From contig CANIID010000013.1 in the NCBI GenBank assembly GCA_947467315.1, positions 1 through 39,680 on the forward strand: a DNA stretch of 39,680 bases, in the 5' to 3' direction. The notes under the pieces were generated by a model that saw only the letters and a program-made list of their open reading frames with translations, searched no databases and was not told the origin of the DNA. This document shows, piece by piece, positions 8,384-16,512 of the stretch. Origin of the DNA: Betaproteobacteria bacterium (GTDB lineage Bacteria; Pseudomonadota; Gammaproteobacteria; Burkholderiales; SG8-41). How positions within the stretch are numbered: position 1 is the first letter of the stretch; the number at the start of each line of letters is the position of its first letter. Position numbers and translations under genes: made by a program.

Positions 8384-8542
8384 GGGGTGATGTGGTTCCC
8401 GCTCTGCCCGTAAAACTCGTTAGAAAAGCGCGCCGAATCACGCCGAGACACGCCCCCTATCGAAGCCGACGTTAAATAGTTCCTGCGCGTTTCGTGGCGC
8501 GCCATGTCATGGTTGGCGCTATTCACTATTCACCAGCGCGAG

Positions 8543-9004
8543 ATGGCGATGTTTGCGGCGAACCTGATTCGATGGATTTTTCTGGCCCTGCTGTTCTGCT
8601 CTGTTTCCGCATCTGCGGAGCACGTCACCATGGCCAAGGATCTCGAACTGCGCGAAGAACCCAGCTTGGGTTCAGTTGCACATTCGCCGGTAAAGCAAGG
8701 CGCCATCGGAAAAATTCTTACCAAGAACAGCCCTTGGGTTCGTGTGGATGTGAACGGCAAGCGGGGCTGGTTGTTGACCACGAATATCCGCTACACGCAG
8801 GATGGAAACCTTCAATCGCCGCCGCGGCTGGTGACAACGGGAACGAGTACCATTGGAATCAGGGTCTGTTTTGACCCAATGGAAGTGTTCCCGGGCGACG
8901 TAAGTGAAAAGCAGTTGCAACTCCTCGACAGCTACGCGGTTTCGGCAATGGATGCCGCGCGCCCCGACGAGCCGCTGCCTGCGATTGCGCCCCGCCGCGA
9001 ATAA
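8543..9004 (+). CDS. Secreted SH3-like domain protein
   Basis: 153 residues. ATG 8543 gives a clean signal peptide (ANLIRWIFLALLFCSVSASA). After it comes a bacterial SH3-like domain: MAKDLELREEPSLGSVAHS and a closing GKRGWLLTTNIRYT. The C-terminal third (from about residue 85) is of unknown type, with a single Cys (GIRVCFDP) and DVSEKQLQLLDSYA. SH3-like modules usually bind cell-wall or protein ligands in the periplasm. A longer start at 8504 would add 13 residues before the signal peptide. It converges with the Bug gene that follows. Confidence 0.65.
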   Translation: MAMFAANLIRWIFLALLFCSVSASAEHVTMAKDLELREEPSLGSVAHSPVKQGAIGKILTKNSPWVRVDVNGKRGWLLTTNIRYTQDGNLQSPPRLVTTGTSTIGIRVCFDPMEVFPGDVSEKQLQLLDSYAVSAMDAARPDEPLPAIAPRRE

Positions 9005-9038
9005 CGCCATCACATCCGCAATCGAGCACTGTCTTGGT

Positions 9039-9055
9039 GATGGGTTGCACCCATC
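9039..9055. terminator. Weak hairpin between convergent genes
   Basis: GATGGGT, loop TGC, ACCCATC: a 7-bp perfect stem midway between the stops of two converging genes. No T-run follows on either strand, so intrinsic termination is uncertain. Confidence 0.3.
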
Positions 9056-9063
9056 CTGCGGTA

Positions 9064-10074
9064 TCAGTCCGCCGTAGCGCCCGACTCGCGCACAACCTTC
9101 GCCCAGAACGGAATTTCCTTGCGGATGAACGCGGCGAAATCCGCCGGTGACGGAGACGTTTCGATTTCCAGTCCTTCGCGCGCGAGGCGCTCGCGGATGT
9201 GCGGCGCGCTGAACACTTTTTGTGTGGTGTCGTACAGCTTGTTGACGACGGCGTGCGGCGTGCGTGCGGGCGTCCATAATCCCCACCAGCCGCCGACATC
9301 GTAGCTAGGCAGCCCGGCTTCTTCGGTGCCGGGTATTCCCGGAATAATCGGTGAGTTCTTGCGCGTGGTGAGCGACAGCGCGCGCAGGCGGCCAGCGCGC
9401 ACCTGCGGCAGCGCCACCGGCGGCGTGGCGATGATGACCGGCACTTCGCCCGCAAGGGTCGCCACCAGCGACGGCCCGCCGCCTTTGAACGGCACATGCA
9501 CGAGATTGATGCCGGCGATGCTGTTGAGCATCACCCCCGCCAGATGCGAGGGCGTGCCCGCGCCCGGCGTGCCGTAGCTCAGTTTGCCCGGCTCGGCCTT
9601 GGCGCGCGCGATCAGTTCCTTGAGGGTATTGACCGGCAACTTCGGGAACACCGCGACGATGGTGGTGAAGTTCGCCACCTTGCTGATCGGCGAAAAATCT
9701 TTCTCCGGGTCGAACGGCAGTTTTTTGTAGAGCGTGGGATTCACTGCGTGGCTAAAACTGCCGCCGAGCAATACCGTGTAGCCATCCGGGTTGGCGCGCG
9801 AGACGATTTCGGAGGCGATGTTTGATCCCGCGCCGGGTCGGTTGTCGATGATGATTTGCTGGCCGAGCAGGCGGTTCATCTCTTCGCCCATGTTGCGCGC
9901 GATGAAGTCCCCCGAGCCGCCCGGCGGGAAACCCACCACCAGCCGAATGGGCTTTTCGGGCCATGATTGCGCCAACGTTGATGCCGATGCCAGCAGCAGC
10001 GCGACGCCAGCGGCATTCCCTGCGTGCCTGCGTATCTTGCAGGCAAGGGGTTCCCGAAGCGCCGTGTATTTCAT
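9064..10074 (-). CDS. Bug/TctC-type periplasmic solute-binding receptor
   Basis: 336 residues. A rather long leader (25-36 residues, hydrophobic GVALLLASASTLAQ) is followed by the family start WPEKPIRLVVGFPPGGSGD. Other family marks are QQIIIDNRPGAGSNIASE, ANPDGYTVLLGGSFSHAVNP, INLVHVPFKGGGPSLVA and the C-terminal FAAFIRKEIPFWAKVV. These periplasmic proteins capture small organic molecules; ligand unknown and no cognate transporter is in the window. Its ATG overlaps the RIO-kinase stop by one base (TAATG), so the two are co-transcribed. Confidence 0.92.
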   Translation of the reverse strand: MKYTALREPLACKIRRHAGNAAGVALLLASASTLAQSWPEKPIRLVVGFPPGGSGDFIARNMGEEMNRLLGQQIIIDNRPGAGSNIASEIVSRANPDGYTVLLGGSFSHAVNPTLYKKLPFDPEKDFSPISKVANFTTIVAVFPKLPVNTLKELIARAKAEPGKLSYGTPGAGTPSHLAGVMLNSIAGINLVHVPFKGGGPSLVATLAGEVPVIIATPPVALPQVRAGRLRALSLTTRKNSPIIPGIPGTEEAGLPSYDVGGWWGLWTPARTPHAVVNKLYDTTQKVFSAPHIRERLAREGLEIETSPSPADFAAFIRKEIPFWAKVVRESGATAD

Positions 10075-10922
10075 TATGCCTCCGTCTGCATACGCAACAG
10101 CCGCGCGGCTTCCGCCATGCGTGCGTCCTCGATCTCCAGCAGCACGCTCGCCAAATCCACCTCGCCGGCCTCGCGCTCGAACGTGCCGGTGAGCACTGTT
10201 TCAGTCGTGAGTTCGCCGCGCTGATAACAATCCCAGATCTCCGGGCCAAAATCGGTGTGCAGCAACTCGGGCGCAAAGCGGCCGAAAAAATCACGCAGGT
10301 TCACCACGTCGCGCAGCAACATGCGTTGTGCGTGGTTGTTGCCGGCGGCATCCACCGCCTGCGGCAGATCGATAATCACCGGGCCGTGCGCACTCAGCAA
10401 AATATTAAACTCCGAAAGATCGCCGTGCACCACGCCCGCGCACAGCATGCGCACCACCTGCAACAACAGCATGGCGTGATGCGCGCGCGCTTGCTCGGGG
10501 GTGAACAGCACATCGTTCAGACGGGGCGCGGCCTCGCCGGTTTCATCGGTGACCAGTTCCATCAACAGCACACCGTCGAGAAAGTTGTGCGGTGCCGGCA
10601 CCCGCACGCCGGCGGCGGCCAGGCGATACAGCGCATCGACTTCGGCGCTTTGCCACGCGGCCTCCTGCGACTCGCGGCCGAACTTGGTGCCCTTGGCCAT
10701 CGCGCGCGCCTGGCGGCTGTTTTTGGTTTTGCGATTCTCGGTGTAATCGACGGCTTGGCGGAAGCTGCGGTGCGTGGCTTCTTTGTAGACCTTGGCGCAC
10801 AGCGTGTCGTCACCGCAGCGCACCACGTAGACTTCAGCTTCCTTGCCGCTCATCAGTTGCAGTACTACCGTATCGATCAGACCTTCGTCAATCAGGGTTT
10901 GCAGGCGTTTGGGTGGTTTCAT
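10074..10922 (-). CDS. RIO-type protein kinase
   Basis: 282 residues from the ATG at 10922 (a longer start at 10949 is possible). RIO kinases are atypical Ser/Thr kinases or ATPases. Visible motifs: nucleotide loop MSGKEAEVYVV, the Lys of LCAKVYKEA, RIO-typical FRQAVDYTENRKTKNSRQ, hinge VLLMELVTDE, catalytic loop VVHGDLSEFNILLS and the metal-binding segment VIIDLPQAVD. The family's eukaryotic members act in ribosome maturation; bacterial roles are not established. It overlaps the Bug gene downstream and follows the AtuA pair by 88 bases. Confidence 0.88.
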   Translation of the reverse strand: MKPPKRLQTLIDEGLIDTVVLQLMSGKEAEVYVVRCGDDTLCAKVYKEATHRSFRQAVDYTENRKTKNSRQARAMAKGTKFGRESQEAAWQSAEVDALYRLAAAGVRVPAPHNFLDGVLLMELVTDETGEAAPRLNDVLFTPEQARAHHAMLLLQVVRMLCAGVVHGDLSEFNILLSAHGPVIIDLPQAVDAAGNNHAQRMLLRDVVNLRDFFGRFAPELLHTDFGPEIWDCYQRGELTTETVLTGTFEREAGEVDLASVLLEIEDARMAEAARLLRMQTEA

Positions 10923-11010
10923 CGCGGCATTGTACGCCACAGTCCGCATGTGAACGGACAGGGCCGCACGGTAAGTCGCATACCTCCGCCAAACACGCCC
11001 GTTATGGCCG

Positions 11011-11322
11011 CTATCCGTTTAATTCGACATCGAGCATCAGAAACGACAGGCTCTTGCCGTGCATATCCTGCGCCAGCGACACGGTGACACCGCCGCCCAG
11101 CGCATTTTCGATGACGAAATTGAGTGCCTTGAGTTTCGGCAGTTCGTAGCGCGTGACTGGCCCCTTGGCAATCTCGGCATACGCCTGCATGACACGTTCC
11201 GCCGTCAGTTGGCTGCGCAGAATACGCCAGGCCTCGTCGCTGTAAGCAGTCACCGATACATTGGACGTGTTGCCCTTGTCGCCCGCGCGCGCGTGACCCA
11301 GCTCATAAACTTTGATGCTCAT
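11011..11322 (-). CDS. AtuA C-terminal-like small subunit
   Basis: 103 residues. The pattern VYELGHARAGDKGNTSNVSV and the ending GGGVTVSLAQDMHGKSL is that of the short domain that forms the C-terminal part of full-length AtuA-type proteins. Here it is a separate gene whose ATG overlaps the AtuA stop (ATGA), so the two products probably form one enzyme. The reaction is not characterised. Confidence 0.8.
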   Translation of the reverse strand: MSIKVYELGHARAGDKGNTSNVSVTAYSDEAWRILRSQLTAERVMQAYAEIAKGPVTRYELPKLKALNFVIENALGGGVTVSLAQDMHGKSLSFLMLDVELNG

Positions 11323-12680
11323 AGCGTGCCCTCCACCGTGACCGCAGTTTTTACCAGCGCCCGCGGAATCAAGATCGATTTAACCGCCAGCACCTCGCGG
11401 ATCGCGTTCGATCCGCCGCCGCCGCCCGAGGGGCCATTGACGTGCAGCGTGCGCACTTCAAAACCCACCGCCAGCGCGGCCTTGCGGTCCGGGCTGCGCG
11501 CGGCGATGCGCAGGCGCACTTCGTATGGTTCGGGGCGGCCCTTACCCGAGACACCCATGCCATGCAGGCTAGACATGCCGATGTAGTCAACGCGAATCTC
11601 GGGGTAGGTAAAGCCGCGTGCGCGCAGGCGTTCGCGCACGATTTTCTCGGCGAGTTTCGCGCGCGCCAGCGCATTGGGTCCGGCGTAGCCGACTTCGCCT
11701 TCGCCGATGTAGCCGTCGTGATAACCGACCACCACTTTGTAGGTAGGCGTGCGCGGCCGCGCTTTCGCGCCCGTCACGCGCACGCGGTGTTTGCTCTCTT
11801 GAGCGAATTCCACGTCGGTGATGTCGAGTATGCAGTCGGGCGTGATGTAGCTCGTGGGGTCGTGCATCTCGTAGAGAATTTGCTCGGTGCAGGTCATCAC
11901 GTCGAGCCGGCCGCCGGAGTCTTCAAGCTTGCCCAGCGTGAGGTGCCCGTCCGCGCGGATGTCGGCGTACGGGAAGCCGATGTTGACGGGATCGTCGCAA
12001 TCTTTTTTGCCGGGGTCGATGAAGCAACCGCCGGTAACTTGTGCTGCGCACTCCATCAAATGGCCCGCCAGTGTGCCGGTTGCGAGCTTGGCGTAATCAT
12101 CGTAGCTCCAACCGAGTCCGTGGAGCATGGTGCCAAGGAACAACGACGGATCAGAAACGCGCCCGGTCATTACCACGGGCGCGCCGGTGGCGAGGCCATC
12201 GCGGATGACATCGGCGCCCAGATAGACATTGGCCGATGCCATGTGCGGTAGCAGTGACTCCACCGGCGTGCCGTTTTCCATCAGCGGCAGTTGCGGATTT
12301 TTGCGCACGATATCGGCCACGTCGTCGCCGGTGACGACCGCCACCGGCAGATCGGCGATGCCGAGCGCCTTGGCCTCGCGCCGCACCGCGCGCGCCGCGC
12401 CCAGCGGATTGGCCGCACCCATGTTGGTGACGATGCGCACACCGTTTCTAACGCACGCCGGCAACACGGCCTGGAAGCGTTCGACGAGGTACGGCGTGTA
12501 GCCGCGCTCGGGGTCTTTGAGGCGGGTGAGGTTCTCGCGCGCGATGGTGCGTTCGGCGAGACACTCAAACACCAGGTAATCCAGCGCGCCGCGTTCGGCC
12601 AGATCAACGGCCGGCTCGATGCGGTCATCGGAAAATCCCGCGCCGGTGCCGACGCGGATGCTATTTTTGGGTGTGTGCAT
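11319..12680 (-). CDS. AtuA-family protein (DUF1446), large subunit
   Basis: 453 residues from the ATG at 12680. Family marks: VGTGAGFSDDRIEPAVDLAE, DYLVFECLAERTIA, TNMGAANPLGAARA, VVMTGRVSDPSLFLG, AAQVTGGCFIDPG and GPSGGGGGSNAIREVL. AtuA is the first gene of the acyclic terpene utilisation cluster of Pseudomonas, where its biochemical step is not settled. The wider family also sits in acyl-CoA and aromatic degradation operons. The neighbours here (MhpA-type hydroxylase upstream, small AtuA partner overlapping downstream) support a catabolic role. The start at 12680 gives MHTPKNSIRVGTG; 12707 is an alternative. Confidence 0.88.
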   Translation of the reverse strand: MHTPKNSIRVGTGAGFSDDRIEPAVDLAERGALDYLVFECLAERTIARENLTRLKDPERGYTPYLVERFQAVLPACVRNGVRIVTNMGAANPLGAARAVRREAKALGIADLPVAVVTGDDVADIVRKNPQLPLMENGTPVESLLPHMASANVYLGADVIRDGLATGAPVVMTGRVSDPSLFLGTMLHGLGWSYDDYAKLATGTLAGHLMECAAQVTGGCFIDPGKKDCDDPVNIGFPYADIRADGHLTLGKLEDSGGRLDVMTCTEQILYEMHDPTSYITPDCILDITDVEFAQESKHRVRVTGAKARPRTPTYKVVVGYHDGYIGEGEVGYAGPNALARAKLAEKIVRERLRARGFTYPEIRVDYIGMSSLHGMGVSGKGRPEPYEVRLRIAARSPDRKAALAVGFEVRTLHVNGPSGGGGGSNAIREVLAVKSILIPRALVKTAVTVEGTL

Positions 12681-12739
12681 GGAAGGGTTCTTTTCTTTTG
12701 AGTTCAAAAGCTGAGTGCGAGTTTACCCATATTGTGCCG

Positions 12740-14341
12740 TTAGGACTTCCGCGTTTGCGCAATGAGCGCTCGCGCCTGCGCAAGCTCATCCACAAAGCCG
12801 TCTGAACGCAGGAACGCGAGCACATAACGGTCCGGGCGCAGCAGTAGCGCCTGCGCGCGCATGTCGTGAAGCAGGTGTTCCAGCACGCCCTCGCAATCGC
12901 GCACGACGAGGCTATCTTGCGGCGCATCCAATGGAAACGGCTGTTGCTGGCGCACAATCAATATCACGCGCACGGGCACGCCCGTGAAAGCGTTGTGTAA
13001 AGCCGCAGGCACGTTCCAACCGATAAAAACAAAACCGTGACCCAGCACGTCGTCGAGTGGTACGCGCTCGCCGCCAGGTAATTCCACCCGTGGCTGCCCC
13101 AGCAACTGGCCGGCGCGCATCGCTGCCCCCGGCGCCGCGTCCGCGACGAAAAAGCCGTCGACGAAGCGCGGCTTGGGTTTGAATTTCAGTTGCAGCACGT
13201 AGTCGCGCGCTGGCGGATAAAGGCTTGCCATCCGCAGCGCGCCTTGCATCAGCCGCGCCGAGAAGCGTGATTTCGGCTGCATGAAGGCGCCGATGCGCAG
13301 CGCCATGCGGATCAAGGCCCAGGCGTGGGGCGCGCGCTCGACTTCGTAGGTGTCGAGCAGGCGCGGGCCGAGCTCGCCGCGCACCACGGCGGCGAGTTTC
13401 CACGCCAGATTACACGCATCGCGCACGCCGCTGTTCATGCCCTGCCCGGCGAAGGGCGGCGACAGGTGCGCGGCATCCCCGGCAAGGAACACGCGGCCCT
13501 TGCGCCACGCGTGGGCCATGCGCGCATGAAAGGTGTAGACCACCTTGCGCACAATAGGCAGCGCGGCGTCCCCTGCCACGCGCTCGCGCATCCACGTCCG
13601 GATGCGGGCTTCATCGAGCATCGCTTCCGCGTCTTCATCGGCATGCAGCATGAATTCATAGCGCAGCGTGCCGTGCGGGCCGGGCAGCCGTATCGTCGGA
13701 CGCAGCGGGTCGCAATACGTGCGCGTGTGGATGAAGGCATCCTGACGATCCGCAAGGTCAACGATCAGCCAGCGTTCGGCAAACGTGGCGCCGCGCATCG
13801 CGATGCCGAGTGTCTCGCGCACCGTGCTGCGGCCGCCGTCGCAGGCGATCAGCCAGTCGCAGGTGGCTTTGTGCGTGCCGCCTTGGTGTTGGAGCGTGAG
13901 TTCAACCTTGCCGTCTGCCTCGGCAAAGTCAATCAGCTCATGGCCCATGCGCACGCCCACGTGCGGAAAGCGCGCGAGTGCATCAAACAACGCCGCTTCA
14001 AACAGCGGCTGGCGAAATGCATTGCGTTTGGCGTGACCGTATTCGCGCGAGGTGGGCAGCACCTGCGCGAACACCTCTCCCGTCAGCGCGTGGTAATGCA
14101 CGCCGTAGCCCTGCACGATGTCGGGCAACACGCGCCCCAGCACTCCGGCGTTTTGCACGGCGCGCAGACTTTCATCGTCGATCGACACCGCGCGCGGCTC
14201 GCCCACCGTCGCGGCATGGCGCTCGACTAGCAGCGTCTCGACACCGTAGACGCCCAGCAGATTGGCCAGCATCAATCCGGTGGGGCCGGCGCCGATGATG
14301 ACGACGGGGGTGTGGACCGGGATGTGATTCGCGGGATTCAT
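12740..14341 (-). CDS. FAD-dependent aromatic hydroxylase (MhpA-like)
   Basis: 533 residues, a class A flavoprotein monooxygenase. The FAD/NADPH motifs are present: dinucleotide fold VVIIGAGPTGLMLANLL at residues 13-29, the DG motif IACDGGRSTVRETLG near 170, and the GD motif RVFLAGDAAHLSPPFAGQG near 285. The long C-terminal thioredoxin-like region (about 400-533) and the ERHAATVGEPRAVSIDDES segment match 3-(3-hydroxyphenyl)propionate hydroxylases and related ring hydroxylases. The true substrate cannot be read from sequence, and no ring-cleavage gene follows. It heads the minus-strand set that continues with the AtuA pair (59-base gap) and diverges from a Bug gene across 140 bases. Confidence 0.88.
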   Translation of the reverse strand: MNPANHIPVHTPVVIIGAGPTGLMLANLLGVYGVETLLVERHAATVGEPRAVSIDDESLRAVQNAGVLGRVLPDIVQGYGVHYHALTGEVFAQVLPTSREYGHAKRNAFRQPLFEAALFDALARFPHVGVRMGHELIDFAEADGKVELTLQHQGGTHKATCDWLIACDGGRSTVRETLGIAMRGATFAERWLIVDLADRQDAFIHTRTYCDPLRPTIRLPGPHGTLRYEFMLHADEDAEAMLDEARIRTWMRERVAGDAALPIVRKVVYTFHARMAHAWRKGRVFLAGDAAHLSPPFAGQGMNSGVRDACNLAWKLAAVVRGELGPRLLDTYEVERAPHAWALIRMALRIGAFMQPKSRFSARLMQGALRMASLYPPARDYVLQLKFKPKPRFVDGFFVADAAPGAAMRAGQLLGQPRVELPGGERVPLDDVLGHGFVFIGWNVPAALHNAFTGVPVRVILIVRQQQPFPLDAPQDSLVVRDCEGVLEHLLHDMRAQALLLRPDRYVLAFLRSDGFVDELAQARALIAQTRKS

Positions 14342-14481
14342 TTTTTTGTCGTCAATGGCGCAGGCGTGCGGTGATCAGGACTGGCTGTTCTTGACGGCCT
14401 CAACGCGTGGGGGCACATTGGCATGGTTGAAGGATAATAGAAAGATAGCGGTATTCAATCGGGCGTTAAATGTAAGGACGC

Positions 14482-15450
14482 ATGACAAAATCGTCGCTGC
14501 TCACCATATCAGGTATGGCATGGCTGGCCTATGCCAGTCACGCGCTGGCGCAACACTTTCCCAGCAAGCCGCTGCGCATCATCGTCCCCGCCATCGCCGG
14601 CAGTGCGCCCGATGTGCGCGCGCGCCAGATTGCGCCTAAACTCGCCGAGGCGCTGGGGCAACATGTTATCGTTGATAATCGTCCCGGCGCCAATGGGCGC
14701 ATCGCCGCGCAGCAGGCGGCAGCCGCGCAACCCGATGGCCATACGCTGATGTCCGCGCTGATCAACAACGCCATCAACGACCTGCTGCACCCGAATTCAG
14801 CCGCACGGCTCAACCATGAACTCGCCCCCGTCGTGCAGTTCAGCCTGTCGCCGCTGGTGATGGTGGTGCATCCCGGCGTGGGCGCCAACTCGCTGCAAGA
14901 ATACCTGCAACTCGCCAAAGGCAAACCCGGCGCACTCACCTATGCCTCCGCCGGCCCCGGCAGCATCACGCAGTTGCTCGGCGAATGGATCAAGTTAAAA
15001 AGCGGCACGAACATACTCGACGTGCCGTACAAATCCGTGGGCGCGGAAATGCCGGATTTGCTCGGCGGCCAGATCACCACCGGTTACCTGGTGGCCACGG
15101 TCATCATGGCACATGTGAAATCGGGCAAGCTGCGCGGGCTGGCCGTCTCGGGCCGCAATCGCCTGCCGCTGCTGCGCGACGTGCCCACCATGACGGAAGG
15201 CGGGCTGCCCGGCGTCGAGGCCAGTGCGTGGAGCGGTTATTTTGTGCCGGCGGGTGTGCCGCAGCCGATGATTCACAGGTTAAACGCAGAGCTGGTGCGT
15301 GTGTTCAAGTCTCCTGACATTCGCGACGTGGCCACTGCGACCGGTACGGAAGTGGTGGGCGGGCGACCGGATGAATTCGCTGCGTTTATTCGCGCGGAAA
15401 TCACCAAGTGGGGCGGCATCATCAAGGAAGCGGGGATCAAGCCGCAGTGA
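14482..15450 (+). CDS. Bug/TctC-type periplasmic solute-binding receptor
   Basis: 322 residues. AAGGA lies before ATG 14482. The signal peptide ends near SHALAQ, and the mature protein starts HFPSKPLRIIVPAIAGSAPD. Family motifs: QHVIVDNRPGANGRIAAQQA, LTYASAGPGSITQLLGEW, ILDVPYKSVGAEMPDLLGG and FAAFIRAEITKWGGIIKEAG. Divergent from the MhpA-like hydroxylase, so it may bind a compound handled by that gene set. No TctAB permease is nearby, which is common for Bug genes. Confidence 0.92.
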   Translation: MTKSSLLTISGMAWLAYASHALAQHFPSKPLRIIVPAIAGSAPDVRARQIAPKLAEALGQHVIVDNRPGANGRIAAQQAAAAQPDGHTLMSALINNAINDLLHPNSAARLNHELAPVVQFSLSPLVMVVHPGVGANSLQEYLQLAKGKPGALTYASAGPGSITQLLGEWIKLKSGTNILDVPYKSVGAEMPDLLGGQITTGYLVATVIMAHVKSGKLRGLAVSGRNRLPLLRDVPTMTEGGLPGVEASAWSGYFVPAGVPQPMIHRLNAELVRVFKSPDIRDVATATGTEVVGGRPDEFAAFIRAEITKWGGIIKEAGIKPQ

Positions 15451-15518
15451 TTCGCGCACAAGATATTTAAAGCAGCGGCGATGCCGCACTACGCGCTACG
15501 CCGTGATGAACTCCATGA

Positions 15519-15545
15519 TTGACGTCGTTGAGACGTAGCTATAGT
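15519..15545 (+). promoter_or_regulatory. Possible sigma70-type promoter before the PQQ-dehydrogenase stub
   Basis: TTGACG (15519-15524) and TATAGT (15540-15545) are separated by 15 bases, a little short. They lie about 120 bases before ATG 15663. Judged by eye only. Confidence 0.25.
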
Positions 15546-15662
15546 CTGCTTGACAGTAACAAGGTGATCTATTCGAAAGACGTGATTTCTTGCAGGGTTC
15601 GAAATTCAGTCGCGGCAAGTCCAACAATCACGCTAGCAATGGCTTTCAAAGGGGGAAACATC

Positions 15663-16046
15663 ATGCGCATGTTCGACGCTGTTCGAAAATATGGCTTCAT
15701 TGGGCGTTTGTGGAAACAGGGCGGGCTCGCAGCCGTGCTGGGCGGCGCCGTGCTGGCGGGCGGACCGTCCGCATCACTGGCCGCTGATGTCACGTTTGAA
15801 CGCCTGCTAAATCCTGAACCGCACAATTGGCTCATGGTGAATCGCGATTTCACCGCGCAGCGCCATTCAACGCTCGATCAGATCAACAAGTCGAACATCA
15901 AAAACCTGAAACTGCAGTTCGCGGTGGCGATCGGCGTCACCTCGCCCAACGAGGGCTTGCAGGTCACGCCGCTGGTGGATGATGGGTTTATGTATGTCAT
16001 CGACGGCTGGGGCGTGGTTTACAAAATCGATGTGCGTTCGGTCTGA
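15663..16046 (+). pseudogene. PQQ-dependent dehydrogenase, N-terminal stub
   Basis: 127 codons. AAAGGGGG precedes ATG 15663, and a signal peptide ends at SASLAAD. The mature start VTFERLLNPEPHNWLMVNRD, then QRHSTLDQINKSNIKNLKLQ and LQVTPLVDDGFMYVIDGWG, is the first propeller blade of quinoprotein alcohol/methanol dehydrogenases, which are normally about 550-700 residues. Homology stops at KIDVRS, where IS3-like sequence begins; the rest of the gene is missing from the window. It was probably cut by an insertion followed by deletion. Confidence 0.85.
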
Positions 16047-16485
16047 GCGAGGCCCGATTTTATGGACGGGCACGTTGATGTTAATTTATCAATTTGTCAG
16101 GAGAACCCATGAAACGCATACCGCGTCGTATTTTTACGGAAGAATTCAAACGAGAAGCAATCAAGCTGGTAACCGAGCAAGGTCTGACAATGGCAGAAGC
16201 CGGCCGGAAGCTCGACATTGCGACCAAATCGTTACGCACCTGGGTCGGGCAGCGTGAGCGTGGTCAACTCAAGGCCAGCTTGGGTGCGTCAAAGCTCACA
16301 GCCGATCAGCAGCGCATACGTGAGTTGGAACGAGAGTTAGCCATAGCGAAGATGGAACGCGACAGCGGCGCGCGTGGTTCGCTGGGCTATGGAGTGCCAC
16401 GATTGATCCCCCGCGTATCCTGGATTTGGCGACAAATACTTCCTAATGAATAATCTCGGTTAAATCTGGGGTCCACTATATTGCC
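16047..16485 (+). mobile_element. IS3-family remnant
   Basis: Contains an OrfA-type reading frame that loses homology at about 16366, then unrelated or degraded sequence, then TCTGGGGTCCACTA near 16466-16479, which resembles the terminus of some IS3-group elements. The left boundary is placed where the PQQ-dehydrogenase homology stops. OrfB is missing apart from a possible trace (SLGY), so the element cannot move by itself. Ends are approximate and no target duplication was found. Confidence 0.6.
16109..16453 (+). pseudogene. IS3-family OrfA, 3' end replaced
   Basis: AGGAG lies six bases before ATG 16109. Residues 1-86 are a normal IS3 OrfA: helix-turn-helix TEEFKREAIKLVTEQGLTMA and AGRKLDIATKSLRTWVGQ, then a leucine-zipper segment QRIRELERELAIAKMERD. 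The usual continuation (a short tail and the frameshift site into OrfB) is absent. Instead about 28 residues follow (SGARGSLGYGVPRLIPRV and on). The SLGY there recalls the OrfB C-terminus, so an internal deletion joining OrfA to the end of OrfB is possible. Confidence 0.75.
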
Positions 16486-16495
16486 GATTTAACCG
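16457..16495. repeat. 10-bp perfect inverted repeat before the Sel1 gene
   Basis: CGGTTAAATC at 16457-16466 pairs with GATTTAACCG at 16486-16495 over a 19-base loop that contains GGGGTCCAC. It ends 7 bases before the Shine-Dalgarno of the Sel1 gene. It may be two IS ends facing each other, or an operator. Confidence 0.55.
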
Positions 16496-16512
16496 GCGCA
16501 CGGAGTTTGATA

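Noticed and set aside
9963-11087. 374-residue plus-strand ORF
   Set aside because: It runs antisense to the RIO kinase and part of the Bug gene. The translation is rich in His/Arg/Ala with no domain, as expected for the opposite strand of a GC-rich gene.
13325-14230. 301-residue plus-strand ORF
   Set aside because: Antisense to the FAD-dependent hydroxylase, whose three flavin motifs are intact.
16047-16485. Functional IS3 element
   Set aside because: OrfB is missing, OrfA loses its 3' end, and no matching pair of ends or target duplication was found.
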